Below, one piece after another: positions 1 through 13,503 of a stretch of DNA of 64,000 nucleotides. The first letter of the stretch is position 1. Each line of letters opens with the position of its first letter. The position numbers and the translations under genes were made by a program. This stretch comes from Adiantum capillus-veneris. Its lineage: Eukaryota; Streptophyta; Polypodiopsida; Polypodiales; Pteridaceae. The DNA lies in assembly GCA_014529385.2 (NCBI GenBank), contig CM043962.1:84836180-84900179 (forward strand), written 5' to 3'. The notes under the pieces were generated by a model, which worked only from the letters and a program-made list of their open reading frames with translations, was not told where the DNA came from and did no database searches.

Positions 1-479
1 ATACCAAGAATCATGTCAATACCATGTAGAGATGCAACAAGAATTGTTCTTTGTTGATTGAAAGCTTGCATGTTAATAATTAAATTCTCCAATTGGTGAT
101 GGTCGTTGTACTTTTTGTTATCAAACGTAATTATTACGCATGCTTATATTTGATTTGAGAAAAGAGAAAGTTGATATGCTAGAGGGAAAAAATAAAATCA
201 TGAGTGCTCTCATCATCGAGAAAGATAGTGGTCTACGTGCATTGCACTTTACCCTTGACTTTTATCAATTTATGCAATGAAATGGGAATACTTGGATCTG
301 CTTCATTTTGATTACCGTTATAACTTGAGTCCTATGCTTCTTTAAAGCTACCTTTTGCATCCATGGTATCTTCATTTGGAGGTGCTTTTTCTATCATGTT
401 GGTTGTAATAGATTGAAAATTGTTACCATGATGGTTGTTGTTATGAAGCTTGTGGCTATTACGAATGTTGTTGTTGCCC

Positions 480-1690
480 TTTGATTTTGGACACTTATTT
501 ATGAAATAACCAAAGCGGTGGCATTTATAACATTTAACATTCTTAAAAGTAGCTCCATTGGGTTTGGGCTTGTGGCCGACATGGGAAGTAAATCGTTGAG
601 GATTGATTGACTAAGAGTCATTGTGGTTGCTTCATTGAATAGGCATATGGTCTTTTTTTTGTGTGGATAAATGGCTTCTTGAAAGCTCTATAACCTATCA
701 AAATTAGAAGTTTTGAGGCTTTCCTTGAGTAGTGATTTGAAAACATTGGGTGGTCAATGTTACAATTTTTCTACTTACTATTAAGTGCTGAGGAAATTAC
801 TTTTGCAAGAGTGGAAGGATTGAACCTATCCACATCTATCCCTAGCTTTGGAGCTAAGCCAGATTTGAACTTTCTTTTGAGCTTTCTCTTGCTAACATGT
901 TCAATTGTCTTCAGTTAAATTATAAATTCCAGAAACAAGCAACATATGCTTGCACATTTTCTCTCTAAAAATATCCCATTGCTTGTGTACTTTAAATTTG
1001 TACTATGCAAGTAGAAATTGACGTTTGAATAGCTCTTGCAAAGCATGCCATGTGCGAGGATATGTGTGATGTTGTTTCATGGAATACCACCATAAAGTAG
1101 CACTACTGGCAAGATAATTACATCACACTTAACTGTATCACGCTTAGAAAAATGTTTGTTGTGAAAATAATAATCCAATTGACTAATCCACACAAGTATT
1201 TGTGCCTAATTCTTTGGTATTGTCAAAATCTAGAAAAGAAAAGGCTTTGCAGCTAATATTGTTTTTTTTTTCTTCTTTTCATGCTCGGGTTTTGTTTTAT
1301 GTGCATGCATGAGAGTGCTTTCCAATTCGATGCATCTAGTGAGCTCATACGCCAAATTTTGTTGCAAATGCAGTAATTGTGTGATAATATTGGTCACTTG
1401 TGGTGAATGAACCATAATGTGGATAATAATGAAGATAATAGGAATTTGAATAGTAAAAATATAAAAAAATCACTCATTTGCTAATCGTAAGAGCATTGCA
1501 CCTTTTTGAAAACAAAAAAATGAGTATTATAATCAATTTCAGTGTTGAAGTACGTTTGAGTCGAGGGCCATCCATAAAGTTTCCTCCTCCAAAATCGAAT
1601 GATGAAAAATTGTAGTTATAGCTAATCAACAATCCAATCGCTCGTAAATAACTACCAACAATGAATTTAATTGTGGCATCGTTTAACATC
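480..1690 (-). pseudogene. Degenerate retrotransposon gag fragment
   Basis: On the minus strand, around 488-540, a zinc-knuckle-like run CYKC...NKC can be read, with Tyr where the CX2CX4HX4C motif expects His. Upstream on that strand (about 1080 down to 860) a broken frame reads like a Gag capsid segment (AWHALQELFKRQFL, then KQWDIFREKMC). Further upstream, 1230-1415 and 1474-1689, short open stretches could be the Gag N-terminus. Stops and frame changes are frequent, so this is a dead relic. The zinc-knuckle reading is seen in the sequence; the Ty3-type assignment is inferred. No LTR or pol was recognised. Confidence 0.4.
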
Positions 1691-4007
1691 TTTTGTTGAA
1701 ACCTCAGTTTGCCAAATAAAAAACTGAAATCTTTTGACCTTTTTTGTGTATTCGCTACTTTGTATTTGCTGCGTCATCTCCTTAAATGAGGGATTTGAAC
1801 TCTCTCAAAAGCATTTTAGTAGGGTGTTTGTGAAGTGCGTTGGTGCATTTTAAACCTTATTTTTTATGAGCATGACTATGTTGCTCCAAATCTTTCTTAT
1901 AGCTTTGCCCATGTTTTGTTGCCTTGATGGACTATCCTTCAAACCTTTACTAAAAGCATTTCTCAAAGGGTCATTCTTTCCTATAGACCAAATAGATGTT
2001 AAGACACGCTTTACAGTATCATTTACTCGAAGAAATTGGGGGGCATTCACATTTGAAAGATTGTACTCAGTAAACTCTCTTTTCATATCAAACAAAATTG
2101 ATCCCAAGCAAATGTACATGCTATGAATTCATACTAAGGTGGTAAGTATCCCTAAGAACAAACAAAAAAGTATTTGCATTGCGATTGCATCATTAGCAGT
2201 CAGGTTCGCAATGTCATGCTCTAAATATAATTAGTGAAAGATCAAGCTTTTCACACCACACAAGGCAGCAATAACCATAAGATTAATAGGTATTAGATAA
2301 CCTATTGGAATTTGAGGTAGAACTTAGTGACACGATCCACATTTTTAATATAGGGACAATGTGAGCTTCTTTAATTGATAAACTACAATTGCCTCCCCAA
2401 AGCATGGCTCTATTGTGGGTTGGAAGGGCATTTCATCAAAGGTTATCCTCACAAAAAGTAATTCAAGCGACAAGAATATCCTTTCATCTTAACTACAACT
2501 TGATATTAGAACCCACCTTTAAAGAAAAACATCATGCTCTTGGCTCGCGTGATAATAGAAGAAAAATAAAGTTGTAAAGAACTAAAAACACTAAAGACTT
2601 GGTTTTCGCTGCTCCCATATATTGAGGCAAAGTGTGAGGTCCAATAAGAAGGGAAGGTTCTCCCTAGAGGGAGGAACTACATTGCCAAGTGAATGGTCCA
2701 AACGAGGGTAATTTCTTGCACAACGACTCGACCATTGCCCACACTAAGCACACACGAAACACATGTGATGGAGAAAGCGAATCTTGACTAAGGAAGGCCC
2801 TGAACATAGGCTTGCTTCCTCCTTTGTCATGTGGTAATCTTTCGCACCAATTTTTAAAAGTTTCTTTTCTTAACACAATTTCCTGTTGCTATGATGATAT
2901 AAAGCATCTATCACATTCTACATGTATTATTCTTATATTAGTCTTCCATAATCTTCCTTGTTGGTTTAGAAAGATTCATATGTACCCAAAGTGTACTATC
3001 CCTCCATAGCAAATGATGACAATCCCTCTACAACGAATGACGACTTAACAAAATGTTCATCCTAAATGATTTCTATAGTGCATGCCAATATTTAGAGGGC
3101 TATATGGAGTAGCTATGTAGGGTCTCCGATAGTGCACACATGCACCTTCCTTGTTCAGTGTCGTGTTGCAACCAACTCTCATATCAGAAATAAGATTTTG
3201 TGCAAATGCACTACAATGCAAGTTGTTTTATCTTAAGTAACGGAGAAAAGATAAAGGAAAGTTATTGCTCTAGGCTTGATAGAGGGGACAAATTGAAGTG
3301 CCAATGAGTGTTAGACTTCCCTTCATCTCTTGCACACTGTAATGCTATTGTTTGCTTAAATAAGCTCGATCTACAAGCTTTGGCATGGTATCATAGTCAC
3401 AGAGGCTCAAGCATGGTGCATGCTACCCCACATATTGCCATCTTATGACCCTTGTAGGAAGTGACGCCGTGGTGAAGTTAACAAGATGTAAAGAACTAGT
3501 AGGGTCACCACGCTATGCCTCAAAAAAGGTTGACCACATGATTGATATAGCGTGTGCGACGTGATCGATATAGTGCATGTGGGCACACACATTCGATTAA
3601 TCTTCCTTAAACTTTCAACATTTTGTCATATGTTGAAGTTATATTTCAAATTTATAATCAACATAAGATCTTCTCATGCAAGCAATGGTATGTTTGCAAA
3701 AGTCCTACATACATTACAGCCATGGCTACCTTACCTAAGAGGTTTTTCCTGAGCTTAATTCGAATTTCCCGCGACAAATCACCAGAGAAAGGCATGCATC
3801 GCCCTTGTTAGCAGGACATCTTCTTGACTCCAATCAAGCAGCTGCTTGTTTGGAACAGATCAAGCTTCATCTTCTAAAGCGGTGAATTCTACTCTCCAGC
3901 ATTGATTTTCGCTTCGACATAGCGTAGCGAAAGCATTACCTGCTCAAATTTGCTCTCCATAGCCAACTTTTCAGTGTAGTTGCTCGTCTTGAAAACCTTA
4001 TTTGACG
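1691..4007. other. Upstream region of TOP1, no recognised gene
   Basis: This AT-rich stretch contains only short ORFs on both strands, for example overlapping ones at 1850-2126, and none has a motif I recognise. It should hold the TOP1 promoter and 5' UTR, but I see no convincing TATA box. A small open frame starts at the ATG at 3721 and ends at 3810; it would be a 29-codon upstream ORF if transcription starts before it. Transcription there is not shown by the sequence. Confidence 0.4.
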
Positions 4008-6035
4008 ATGGCGGATGACTCCGACGATGATAAGCCACTGCTGTTCCAGTTCAAGAACTCGAAAGTCTCTGCTCACGTCAAGCATAGGGCTTCATGCTCT
4101 AAAGAGAAACCCAGCAAGTTTTCTGAGTGTAGAGATGGTGATAAGTCTCTGGAACTCATAGTCAAGCCACCACAGAAACCTGGTGTGCTGCACGATGAAA
4201 GCCCTAGCCCTCCCGAACTACAACCCAGCAGTTCAGCAGGAAGGGTGTTCGCGCAAAATCCAGCTTCAGTGAAAGTCTACGCTAAGAGAAAGAAGCATTC
4301 AGATGATGAAATCAGGGGTGCAAAAAAGATTAAAGCATCAGGGGCTCCAAACCATAACAGTCATTTTTCTGTGCATGCAGGCAGGAACATTGATCCAGGT
4401 AAAGGAGTTAATGGAGTTAATATCGATGACAGTAATGGATGTAGAGAGCATGATGCTGATGTTTGTGCTGTTGATAGCAGCAACAGTCCCATTGTCGATT
4501 TTGAGGGTAGAGATCATGATAATTCAAATGGTGGCACCCATGTTGTATTAAAACCCCAAAAGCAGAAGCTGACAGATAAAATAGACGATCCTAGGCTGTC
4601 ATGCAAGGCGTCTCATATGCACTCCTTACTGTCCAAGGCAGCAAGCAGGATTGGTTCTGTTAAAGAGGAAGAAGAAGATGATGACTTACCACTGAGTAAA
4701 ATGACCCTCCCCAAAAGAAGCAAAGGTTCTGCCATAAAAGATGTGGCAATGTTATTGAATAGAAAAGAATGTAAGGCAGAAGGTAATATCATTCTAGTCA
4801 ATAAGGAAGAGGAAGAGGACAACTTACCTCTGAGTAAAATGTCTCGTCCCCAAAAAAACAAAAAATCTGCCATGAACGGTAAGAAACCCATAGCTGACGA
4901 CAGTGCAGTCAAGGAGGATGGCTATCACATTAACCTGAGCAAATCAGACAAAGAACCTGCAGATGTTTCTAAAAACAAGACCTGTCCATCAGTGAAGAAG
5001 CAAAAGGATTGGGCTGAAGAGCAGCGGTTCTGTTTGTCTAAAGAAGAGGAAGAGGAGGATGATGACCACCTACCTTTAGGTCAGATGTCTCGGCTAAAAA
5101 AAAGAAAAGCTTCTTTGGAAGCACAGATGTCAGATGAAAAGGAAACAGGTAAGGAGGGGAAAGAGAGGGGAAGGGATATTGCTAACATTGTCACTGTTGA
5201 AAAGAAGAAACTTTCAGCGGAGGGAGGTGCTGATAATTCTGCTAGATTGTCTGAAGACAAGAAAGACAACAAAATCCCTTGTGCTGATGATGTTTCTTTA
5301 TGCAGACCAGCATGCACAAAGAGCGACAAGGTGGCAGATGTGACAAAAAAAGTTTCAGGTAAAGGTGCAGATGGAAGAGCTGGGCTTGTTGGCAAGTCCA
5401 GAGCAAAGCAGCTTCTTGCATTGTCAAAGTCTCTTGAAGATACAGACTCAGAAGAGGAGGAAAGAGAAGATGCAGATGATGATGATTATGACGATGATGA
5501 TGAGGAGGAGGAGGAGGAGGAGGAGGAGGATGTAGACGACTATGAAGATGAGGATTACAATGTCTCCAATGCTGCGAAGAGTACTGCCGTGAAGTCCAAG
5601 AGTGGGGCAAAGACAACATCAACTATGTTGAAAGTTAGGGCTTCAGGTCGACCCAAGACCCCTGTTTCTTCACCAAAATCAGCAGAAAGGGTTGGCACAG
5701 AGGATGACGACGATGACAATGACCATGCCAGTGATTTTGATGATGATGATGATGTGGAGGAGGACAAAAGTTCAGAGGAAGAGGATGATGAAGAATACAA
5801 TGTTTCGAAAGGCACTTCAAAAAGAAAGAAAAAGGTTGCTGCAACTAAGAAAGATGCCAAGGGAAAGGAGGCTAGAAGGGTTAAGAAGATGAAGGATGTG
5901 CCAGGGGCAGGTGGAGGGCAAAAATGGACAACTCTTGAGCACAATGGGGTCATATTTCCTCCTTTTTACCAGCCCCATGGTGTGAAAATGCTCTATGAAG
6001 GAAAACCTGTGGATCTTACATCTGAAGAAGAAGAG
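4008..6035 (+). CDS. TOP1: TOP1 exon 1: charged N-terminal domain and start of core
   Basis: 676 codons, phase 0 at the end. I start it at the ATG in GACGATGGCGG (4008), which has a good plant context, rather than at a TTG two codons earlier. The N-terminus is Lys- and Asp/Glu-rich, as expected for the nuclear-targeting, disordered TOP1 N-domain, but it is longer than I expect for plant TOP1. It carries a repeated module: an acidic run, LPL, two residues, Met, then a basic patch and Ser-Ala. Copies lie near residues 219-245, 265-290 and 344-370, with a looser copy at residues 4-24. Two very acidic stretches lie at about 5450-5565 and 5700-5800. The core begins with [14 protein letters not shown] near 5920. 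The donor is AAGAG|GTTTGT. Confidence 0.93.
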
Positions 6036-9000
6036 GTTTGTGTCGTTTTTGTCTAAAGCATATGCCATTTTCTCCATGCAATGTTGTGCACAACTTTTGG
6101 GATCAGGATATTTTGCATACAGTCTAAATATGTTGTCCCATCATAGATAATCTTCCATCAATATGAAACGTTAAGAAGGATCTGTAAAATACAACAGATT
6201 TGTTAAGCAGTCATCAAAAGTTGCAACTTTGTGCAGAGGAAGTAGGAACCGGACAATAGTCTTTTCCTTCGTTGTCACATCCACTCTTGGTACATCAGGT
6301 TCATAGAGTGTAGGCATTTACACTGAAGATGAATCAGCAGTATATACGTGTTGTGTTGTAGGTTGCAACAATGTTTGCTGTGATGAAAGAGACTGATTAT
6401 GCAACAAAACCCAAGTTTCTGGCTAATTTCTGGAATGATTGGAAAAAGATATTGGGGCCAAACCACACAATTCAAAAATTCGAGGATTGCGATTTCTCTC
6501 CTATATACGAGTGGCATCTTGCAGAGAAGGAGAAAAAAAAGCAGTTGTCCTCTCAGGTATGATCACTGTGCTCACACTGAGAGTCTTTTTGGGTGTAATC
6601 ATGGATGTTACTGCTGAAGTTTTTGATCAAACCATGCACTATGGCAGGAGAAGAAAGCTATTAAGGAAGAGAAGGCTAAGCAGGAGGAAAAGTATATGTG
6701 GGCTGTTGTTGATGGCGTGAAAGAAAAGGTTTGATGATATTTTAAAGTCTGTTGTTTGCATATAGATTTGCTTTGGACAATTTTATCGATCTATTATAAA
6801 TTACCCATCAGGTTGGGAATTTTCGCGTGGAGCCTCCTGCTTTATTTCGAGGTCGTGGGGAACACCCAAAGGTGTGGTATTTCTAGTTACTACTGCTGTT
6901 CATCTATTTATGGTGACCTTTAATTGGGGCAGTAAATAAGCAATCTTCTAGTTAAAGCATGGTTCCTATGAGACATGTTTCTGTATTTCTGGAGGGTGAA
7001 ATGTGAAACATTTCAGCTCAAATCAAATGTTGGTGGCAAGGCAGAAGTGAACGATTATACTAAATGGCATGTTATGAATATTTCAGTTTAGTGTGTCAAT
7101 GTGCTTTGCCATTGGAGTGAAACAACATGCTTCAAAGGTGAAACTTTTTGAAATTCAAATGTGCCGAGGACAGTTTAAAATTTCAACCAGAGACTAGACA
7201 CATTGTTTTGTTGAGTCAATAGTGTGTACGGCAGGATTTGAAAGTCGGTTATGTAGTTTTGGCATTCAGTATCTTTTATCTGTGTTGTCTCAAAGTTTTA
7301 GCAAGATATGAGGCGTCTCTAGTGAGGATTGCTCTTTATCCAGGCAAAGATACGTTGGACTGCTGATTGTTGGAGGTCTAAATAGATCTAGTTGTTCTAA
7401 ACAAATATGAACATTTTAAGTTGGGACTTTGTGTAGTGAGGTGGTTTTTGGAAAGGACTTTCTTTGTTTTGTTGACTGTTTAGTAAAAAAACATAGAGTT
7501 CTTACTGGCTTGTTTGGACCTTTTTCTATAGCTTTTATAAGGGAATGATGGCCCTAATTAGCCTCTGCAAAGCTAAAAGGAGAGGAACGTGGGAGGTTCA
7601 GCTCTTGGCAAATGCCATGTGTTTTTCATTGATCTTTAGTTACACGTGATGTGTGAAATTTGTGTCCAGGCCAAAGATGCAATTGGCGATTGCATCCATC
7701 TTGCAAAATCACAATGTCTCCGTCTCTAAAAAGGTGGCCCATTCCAAAGTCTGAGTTAGAGTCAGAATCTTTCTATGCAGCCCAATGACTTTCTCTCTCT
7801 AGGGACTGCTGATTTTTACTCTGTAGCCTGTTTTCTCACTCAAACAGTTTTCTTCTCTCTAAACCCAACTTTCTCTTTGTAGATTATTTTCTCTTTTTAA
7901 AACAATTTTTTATCTCCCGACAAATTTTCTCTCTAAAATCTGCTCATTTTTCTCTTGCAGAAAATTCTGGCAGAATTTCTCTCTCCAAGAGCTGATTTTC
8001 TCTCTTCAAAATTTGAAGACTGTTTTTCTTCTCTCTTGCTTATCATGTTTGAAAGGTACTTGCTTTTGTTTTGCCCTATAAGCACTGGCTTTTTTCTTTT
8101 CCTCAAAAAGCACTCGCTTTTTGATTTTTCTTCAAAAAGCACTTACTTTTTGCTTTTCCACAAAAGGCACTTGCCTCACGCTTTTCTCTGGAAAGCACTG
8201 GCTTTTGTGCTATATTTTTGCTCCAGAGTACGAATATGTGTGTGTGGAGGAATGATACTGATCTAGATAAGGCCTCAACTACGATCAGTGGTGCTGTTAT
8301 TTCTGGGCTGAGGCCTTAGCTGAGAGCTCTAATCATCCAAGAGATTATGGATATCAACAGTCGTTCCATTGGTCTCCATCCCTCATATATGTGTCCTGAT
8401 TTACTGTGATGATCTAAGCTGGCCCCCCATATCTGTACACCATAGAGTATGGCTGATGTGACCAGAGTGTCAAAAAGCCATAGCTTGGTCCATGGCTCTT
8501 GGAACTGCACTTGTGCACGTATCCTCTTTAATCCACCCAATGATGCATATCCTCTAGTCAGCCTTGCCTCTGCTGCCCCTCTCAAGGAGAAAACAGGCCC
8601 ACTGAAGACCACTCCCAGGGAGGTATAAGAATCCACATACTCCACAGTCTCTTGTCCACATAAGAGAGCATTGGATCTAAAATGCTGGCACTATGCACTG
8701 CAATCCACCCAGATACAAGGGCGGGAGGGGAGGGGGGCCCATAAACTACCCACTAAATGGGGGCACCTTGAGAAAAAATATGCCGCATCAGCCAATAAAT
8801 AAAAACCTTCAAACAACCGAGACGTTGACCCTCTATAACCCAGGAACTAGGGTCTTGACTCCTGTCTCATGTTAGCCTACCAGTTGGGCACATACATGGT
8901 TTTGTGCCATCTGAAAAGGTACATCTACCTCAAATATGGGGGCACAGCCACAAAACAGCCCTCACTCCGTAATCTGCTCGTGGGAGATGTTGGAGCCACA

Positions 9001-11814
9001 CTGGATAGAAGATGGTCTAACACACTTCTACAGAGATTGTTGATTTTGATTCTCTATACTTACTCTCTCTAGGTTGTTATTGCTCGTGAAAACAACATTC
9101 TCTCTTGGCAAAGTTTCTTTCTAAAATTTGCTCGATTTTTTCTCTCTAGAAATCTCGCAAAATTTCTTCCCAAAATATAGCTAATTTTTTTGTCTAGAAT
9201 ATTCTTCTCTTTTTTCTCGCCTTTTATGTCTGAATGGACTTGCTTTTGTTTTTTTCCTGGAAAGCACTTTTTTTTTTTTCCAAAAAGGACTTGGTTTTTT
9301 CTTTTCCCTGAAAAAAACTTGCCTTTTTCTTTTTCTACAAAAAGCACTTTATTGCTTTTTTCTTTTCTCCAAAGAGCACTTGTTGTACAGTTTTTCATGA
9401 AAAGTACCTGCTTTTGGGCTTTTGTTTTTAGGATATGATTTTGCTCCAAAGAATGAGTTCATGTGAAGTCTATACACAGTCTAAAAATAATGGCAAGGCT
9501 TTTTGCAAAGTTGCTTTTTGTCCTAGCTTTTGGAAGGTAGAGCCTATATAAGTAAGAATGCATCAGAGATCGATGGCGCCCGTGGTTGAGTAATTGTCTA
9601 AACGATATTGGTACAAAGTTTGAACACAGTGTGAGACCGAGTGCTCTTTTGCACACTTTGCACCCATGATTTTGTGTGTCAAGTGCAAGGCTCTACAGGA
9701 CATTGGCCAGTTATGCCAACCTAGAGCTAGAGTCTGATATTCCTTCTCCCATTGGAATGGTTTGGCTCTTTAAGCAGAGTGATGGCCTTTAATGATAGCA
9801 ATGCTTGAGTCTTTCTTCTACAGGGTTGATGACACGACCAACAGAGAGGGAGCACGGGTGTTGATAAAAGCCATTTGAGAGATCTCTTGCATCCATGTTC
9901 ATTTTTCTTTGTTTGTAGAGGGCGACCCAGTTGAGCAGTACCGGTCAAGGCTCAATCAATCTGCTTTTTAATGGCATGGGCAGATTAGAGCTTTGATTGT
10001 TCAGCACCAACTCAGGGGGAGTAATTTGTGATGGATATTGTGGTGAAGTAGCTTGGCTCTGTACTACAGGGGCCCACGAGAGAGCTTCTTAGATGATTGA
10101 ATCATTGTTCTGCTTAGTGCCTTTGCACCACTGCATTGTAAAGGCACCACTGCATTGTGGGCTGCCTACTGTTTATTGTGGCCTGAGCTCTGTTGTTGTT
10201 GTGACTTTTTGAAGGCAAAAATTTTGTATTTTTGATTGCCCCCAGTCTCTTTCAACGTATGTTATTTTCCAACTTAATCTGCATGTTTTAAAGAACTGCT
10301 TGTGCTTTTGGTTTGCTTCTGCGTGATGTTTTCTATCATGATTTTAGATGGGAAAGTTGAAGCGGCGCATCTATCCTGAAGACATCGTGATCAACATTGG
10401 TGCAGATTCACCAATACCTGAATGTCCGTTGCCGGGTCACAGGTAGAATTCAAAGGTTTTGATCTGGAAACTATGTCTTGCTTTTATCCCGTTTATATTA
10501 GAAACTTGATTCGATGGTCACCTGCTGCGGTGGGTGTATTGGGCCTGTTTATTTTGATTCCATTGGTAGATCAAACTGTGCTGAGCTTTCACTGTCTGCC
10601 CGCCATCTAGTGCCAGAGTCCGATGCTTTTCCTTAAAAACATAGAGGCCGGTATCCCTGACTGATTACAATTGATAACATTAACATGCTCTCGATACATG
10701 CTGGCACTCTGGTTAAAATAATCACTTTGGGGCAGTGAAAATAATCTTATAGTCTACTGAAGTGTCATTAAATGATTGAAGCTGCTTTTTATATCAATAG
10801 ACGGATGAATTATTTGTGTATAGTAGCTCTGTGGGTTTTGACTTTAAGTTTTGTGCAATTGTTTGAAGATGGAAGGAGGTAAGGCACGATGACACAGTTA
10901 CCTGGCTGGCTTATTGGAATGACCCCATCAATACAAAGGAACAGAAGTATGTCTTTCTATCACCAAGCAGTAACTTAAAAGGTCAAAGTGACAAGGAAAA
11001 GTATGAAAAAGCTCGAGTACTTAAGGTATGGTGTTTTGCTGAATGTAAAGCTGAGCTATCTGGCTTGTATTGTTTCACAATTTAAGGTTTCACGGTCTGG
11101 CAGGATTATATCAAAGACATCCGGAGAACTTATACCGAAAACTTCACTTCTTCAGATCCTACTTCAAGGCAAATTGCTGTTGCTACTTACCTTATTGACC
11201 AGCTTGCCCTCAGGGCTGGTAATGAAAAAGTATGCTATTTTTATGCTCTAATGATATTTCTACTTGGATGTTGAATTATATCCTCTCTTACACCCCTTTG
11301 AAGTGTCACAAGTTAGTTTCTTCCTTGATATCAGATTGTGTCAGTCGAGTGTAAAAGTGCAGTTGTATGCTGATGGAATGTTCCATATTTGTGTGTTGCA
11401 TCTTGGAAATGGCTGGGGTAGGTGCAGTTCAGACACCATAATATGAAGCAGCCTTCTTAGGAGAACAAGCAGAGTAGGAAACCTTACAGTTTTTTAGGGA
11501 ATTATCTCTAGTAGGAATAACGTTTCCAAGTGTTCTGGTCTAGGAGTTTTGATAAATGCAAAAAGGAAGGTTTGAATGGGAGTTGTTGCAATCAGTGGAT
11601 GCTTTATACAACAGCAACAATTTAACTTTCGAATATACCCTAATAAAGCAAGCCAGTCGCTTGATTCTGTAGTATCAGCAGTTCAATTGTTGATTTGGCC
11701 GACTACAATATGCAGGATGATGATGAGGCAGACACTGTTGGATGCTGCTCTTTGAAGGTGGAGCATGTGACACTAATCCCTCCAACATCTCTCCAGGTCT
11801 GTGCCTTGTGTGTG

Positions 11815-11864
<50 letters not shown>

Positions 11865-13434
11865 GAAATGAAATGAAATGTTATATTAACGTCTTCAAAA
11901 GGCCATAGTGACCTATGAAACCAGAAAGTTACAAAGTGGTGGATCTGATACAAAGTCAGAGTAACAAAATAACCTAACAACAGTACAAAACAAAGATATA
12001 TATTATGGGATTCTAGATTGGTTGATGTGAGCTAAGCCGAAAACTAAGAAAAAATGGGCGGCTAGTTGGGATAGCTGAATCACAAGAGATCTAGCATCGG
12101 TCGTTGGCGAATCTCATCAATTTCCTCCATGGTTAGTAGTCTGACCGGGCGTCGTGCATGCCTGGCCAGTGTGCTCTGAATCTTTTGACGTAGCCTCCGT
12201 CGATGCTGTGTAGTCTTGCGCAGTCGTGGGCGCCTGGATTTCCCCAGTTCAATCGCTCGGTCAATCAGTGTGCCTCTGGGTGAGACGGGGGGGAGCTCTG
12301 CTGTGGGAGTGGTTCTTGCGGCTGTCCCGTGTCTGCTCTGAAGAAGTCTGTATTCCGTCTTTGAGACTGGTTAGCCTCGCCATTCATCAGGCTCTCTCCG
12401 TGTCTGCGCAGCTCGAGCAAGAACAAACCCAGGCATCTTTGATCTTCGTATCCCATTACTCTTGAGAGCGGTCCAAAACCCTCTCTGAACAAGCAATGGA
12501 AGCGGCCTTGTATCTTGTAGTAGACGGGGTAGCGGCATGTATAACGCAGCTTTGTCTCAGGTTCCATGTCACACAAGGGGCATGTCCTGGCCTCTGCTGG
12601 TACTCCGCTGTATCTCCCAGTTTCAATCCGTAGCCGGTGAGACGATGTGCGTAACTGGCCAATAGCACACCGTATCCCATGAGATAGGTGGGTATCCATG
12701 TATCTGGGTCTCATCACAAAACCATCTTCCGTAAGCTGGAGAAGGTGGTCTCTGTAGAAAGCCATCTTCGTGCCCAGTTCTTGTGCTGGTTGTATCCATG
12801 TCCTCCTGGTGTCTAGCTGGGTCAGGTCTTGGCGGATGAGCTTGGTGATCTCCGACTGTGTAAGAATGAGAGATGGTGCATCCAATGAGTACTGGAATGG
12901 TGGCAGCCTGTCTATGCTGAACCCGTGCGCCTGAAACCATGATGTCATCTCCCCATACCAGCATGTTGTATCTCCTTGTATGGCTAACTGTCGAGAGGAC
13001 TCAAGTGCTATGCGAGCATATCTGTCTCTGGGAAGTTCCCATGTGCGGTTTATGAAGGAGACTGATCTGGTGAGCGCCTCTACCACTAGTGGGGGGGCCG
13101 CTAGCTCTGCTTGGATAATGGCCCGTGGTACTGATGCCTTGGCTCTAATGAGCCGCGAGATCATAGAGACGAGAGGTTTCTCCATGTTCCCCCATCCGTT
13201 TGTGCGACCCGGCCTCCCGTGGTGATCCAATGAAGGTCCCCATATCTCAGCCCCATAGAGCAATGCTGAGGCCACCAAGGTGTCAAAGAGCCAGAGCTTC
13301 GTCCGGGGTTCTTGAAATTGAACTTGCGAACACATCCTCTCCAATCTACCCAATGCTGCGTGGGCTCTAGTCAGTTTGGTCTTTGCTGCTCTTGTGAGTG
13401 AGAATGTGGATCCAGTAAAACCACTCCAAGGTAA

Positions 13435-13503
<69 letters not shown>

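Larger units (their letters stand above)
6872..10347 (+). other. TOP1 intron 4 (3.5 kb) with LINE scrap and minisatellites
   Basis: The intron lies between GEHPK and [12 protein letters not shown] of the TOP1 core. 6872-7780 is plain AT-rich intron. 7780-8230 and 9060-9440 are pyrimidine-rich with related degenerate repeats. A minus-strand LINE fragment lies between them. 9460-10347 shows no recognised element. Confidence 0.85.

Noticed and set aside
1866-2126. Overlapping 86- and 89-codon ORFs on both strands as a gene
   Set aside because: No motif, no codon pattern and mutual overlap; probably chance or decayed repeat.
4002-4007. Earlier TOP1 start at a TTG codon at 4002
   Set aside because: TTG is not a usual plant nuclear start; the ATG six bases on has a good context and gives the family-like MADDSDDD start.
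4613-5953. Long antisense ORFs across the TOP1 N-terminus
   Set aside because: They are Ser/Leu- or His/Pro-rich shadows of GAA/GAT-rich coding sequence and carry no motif of their own.
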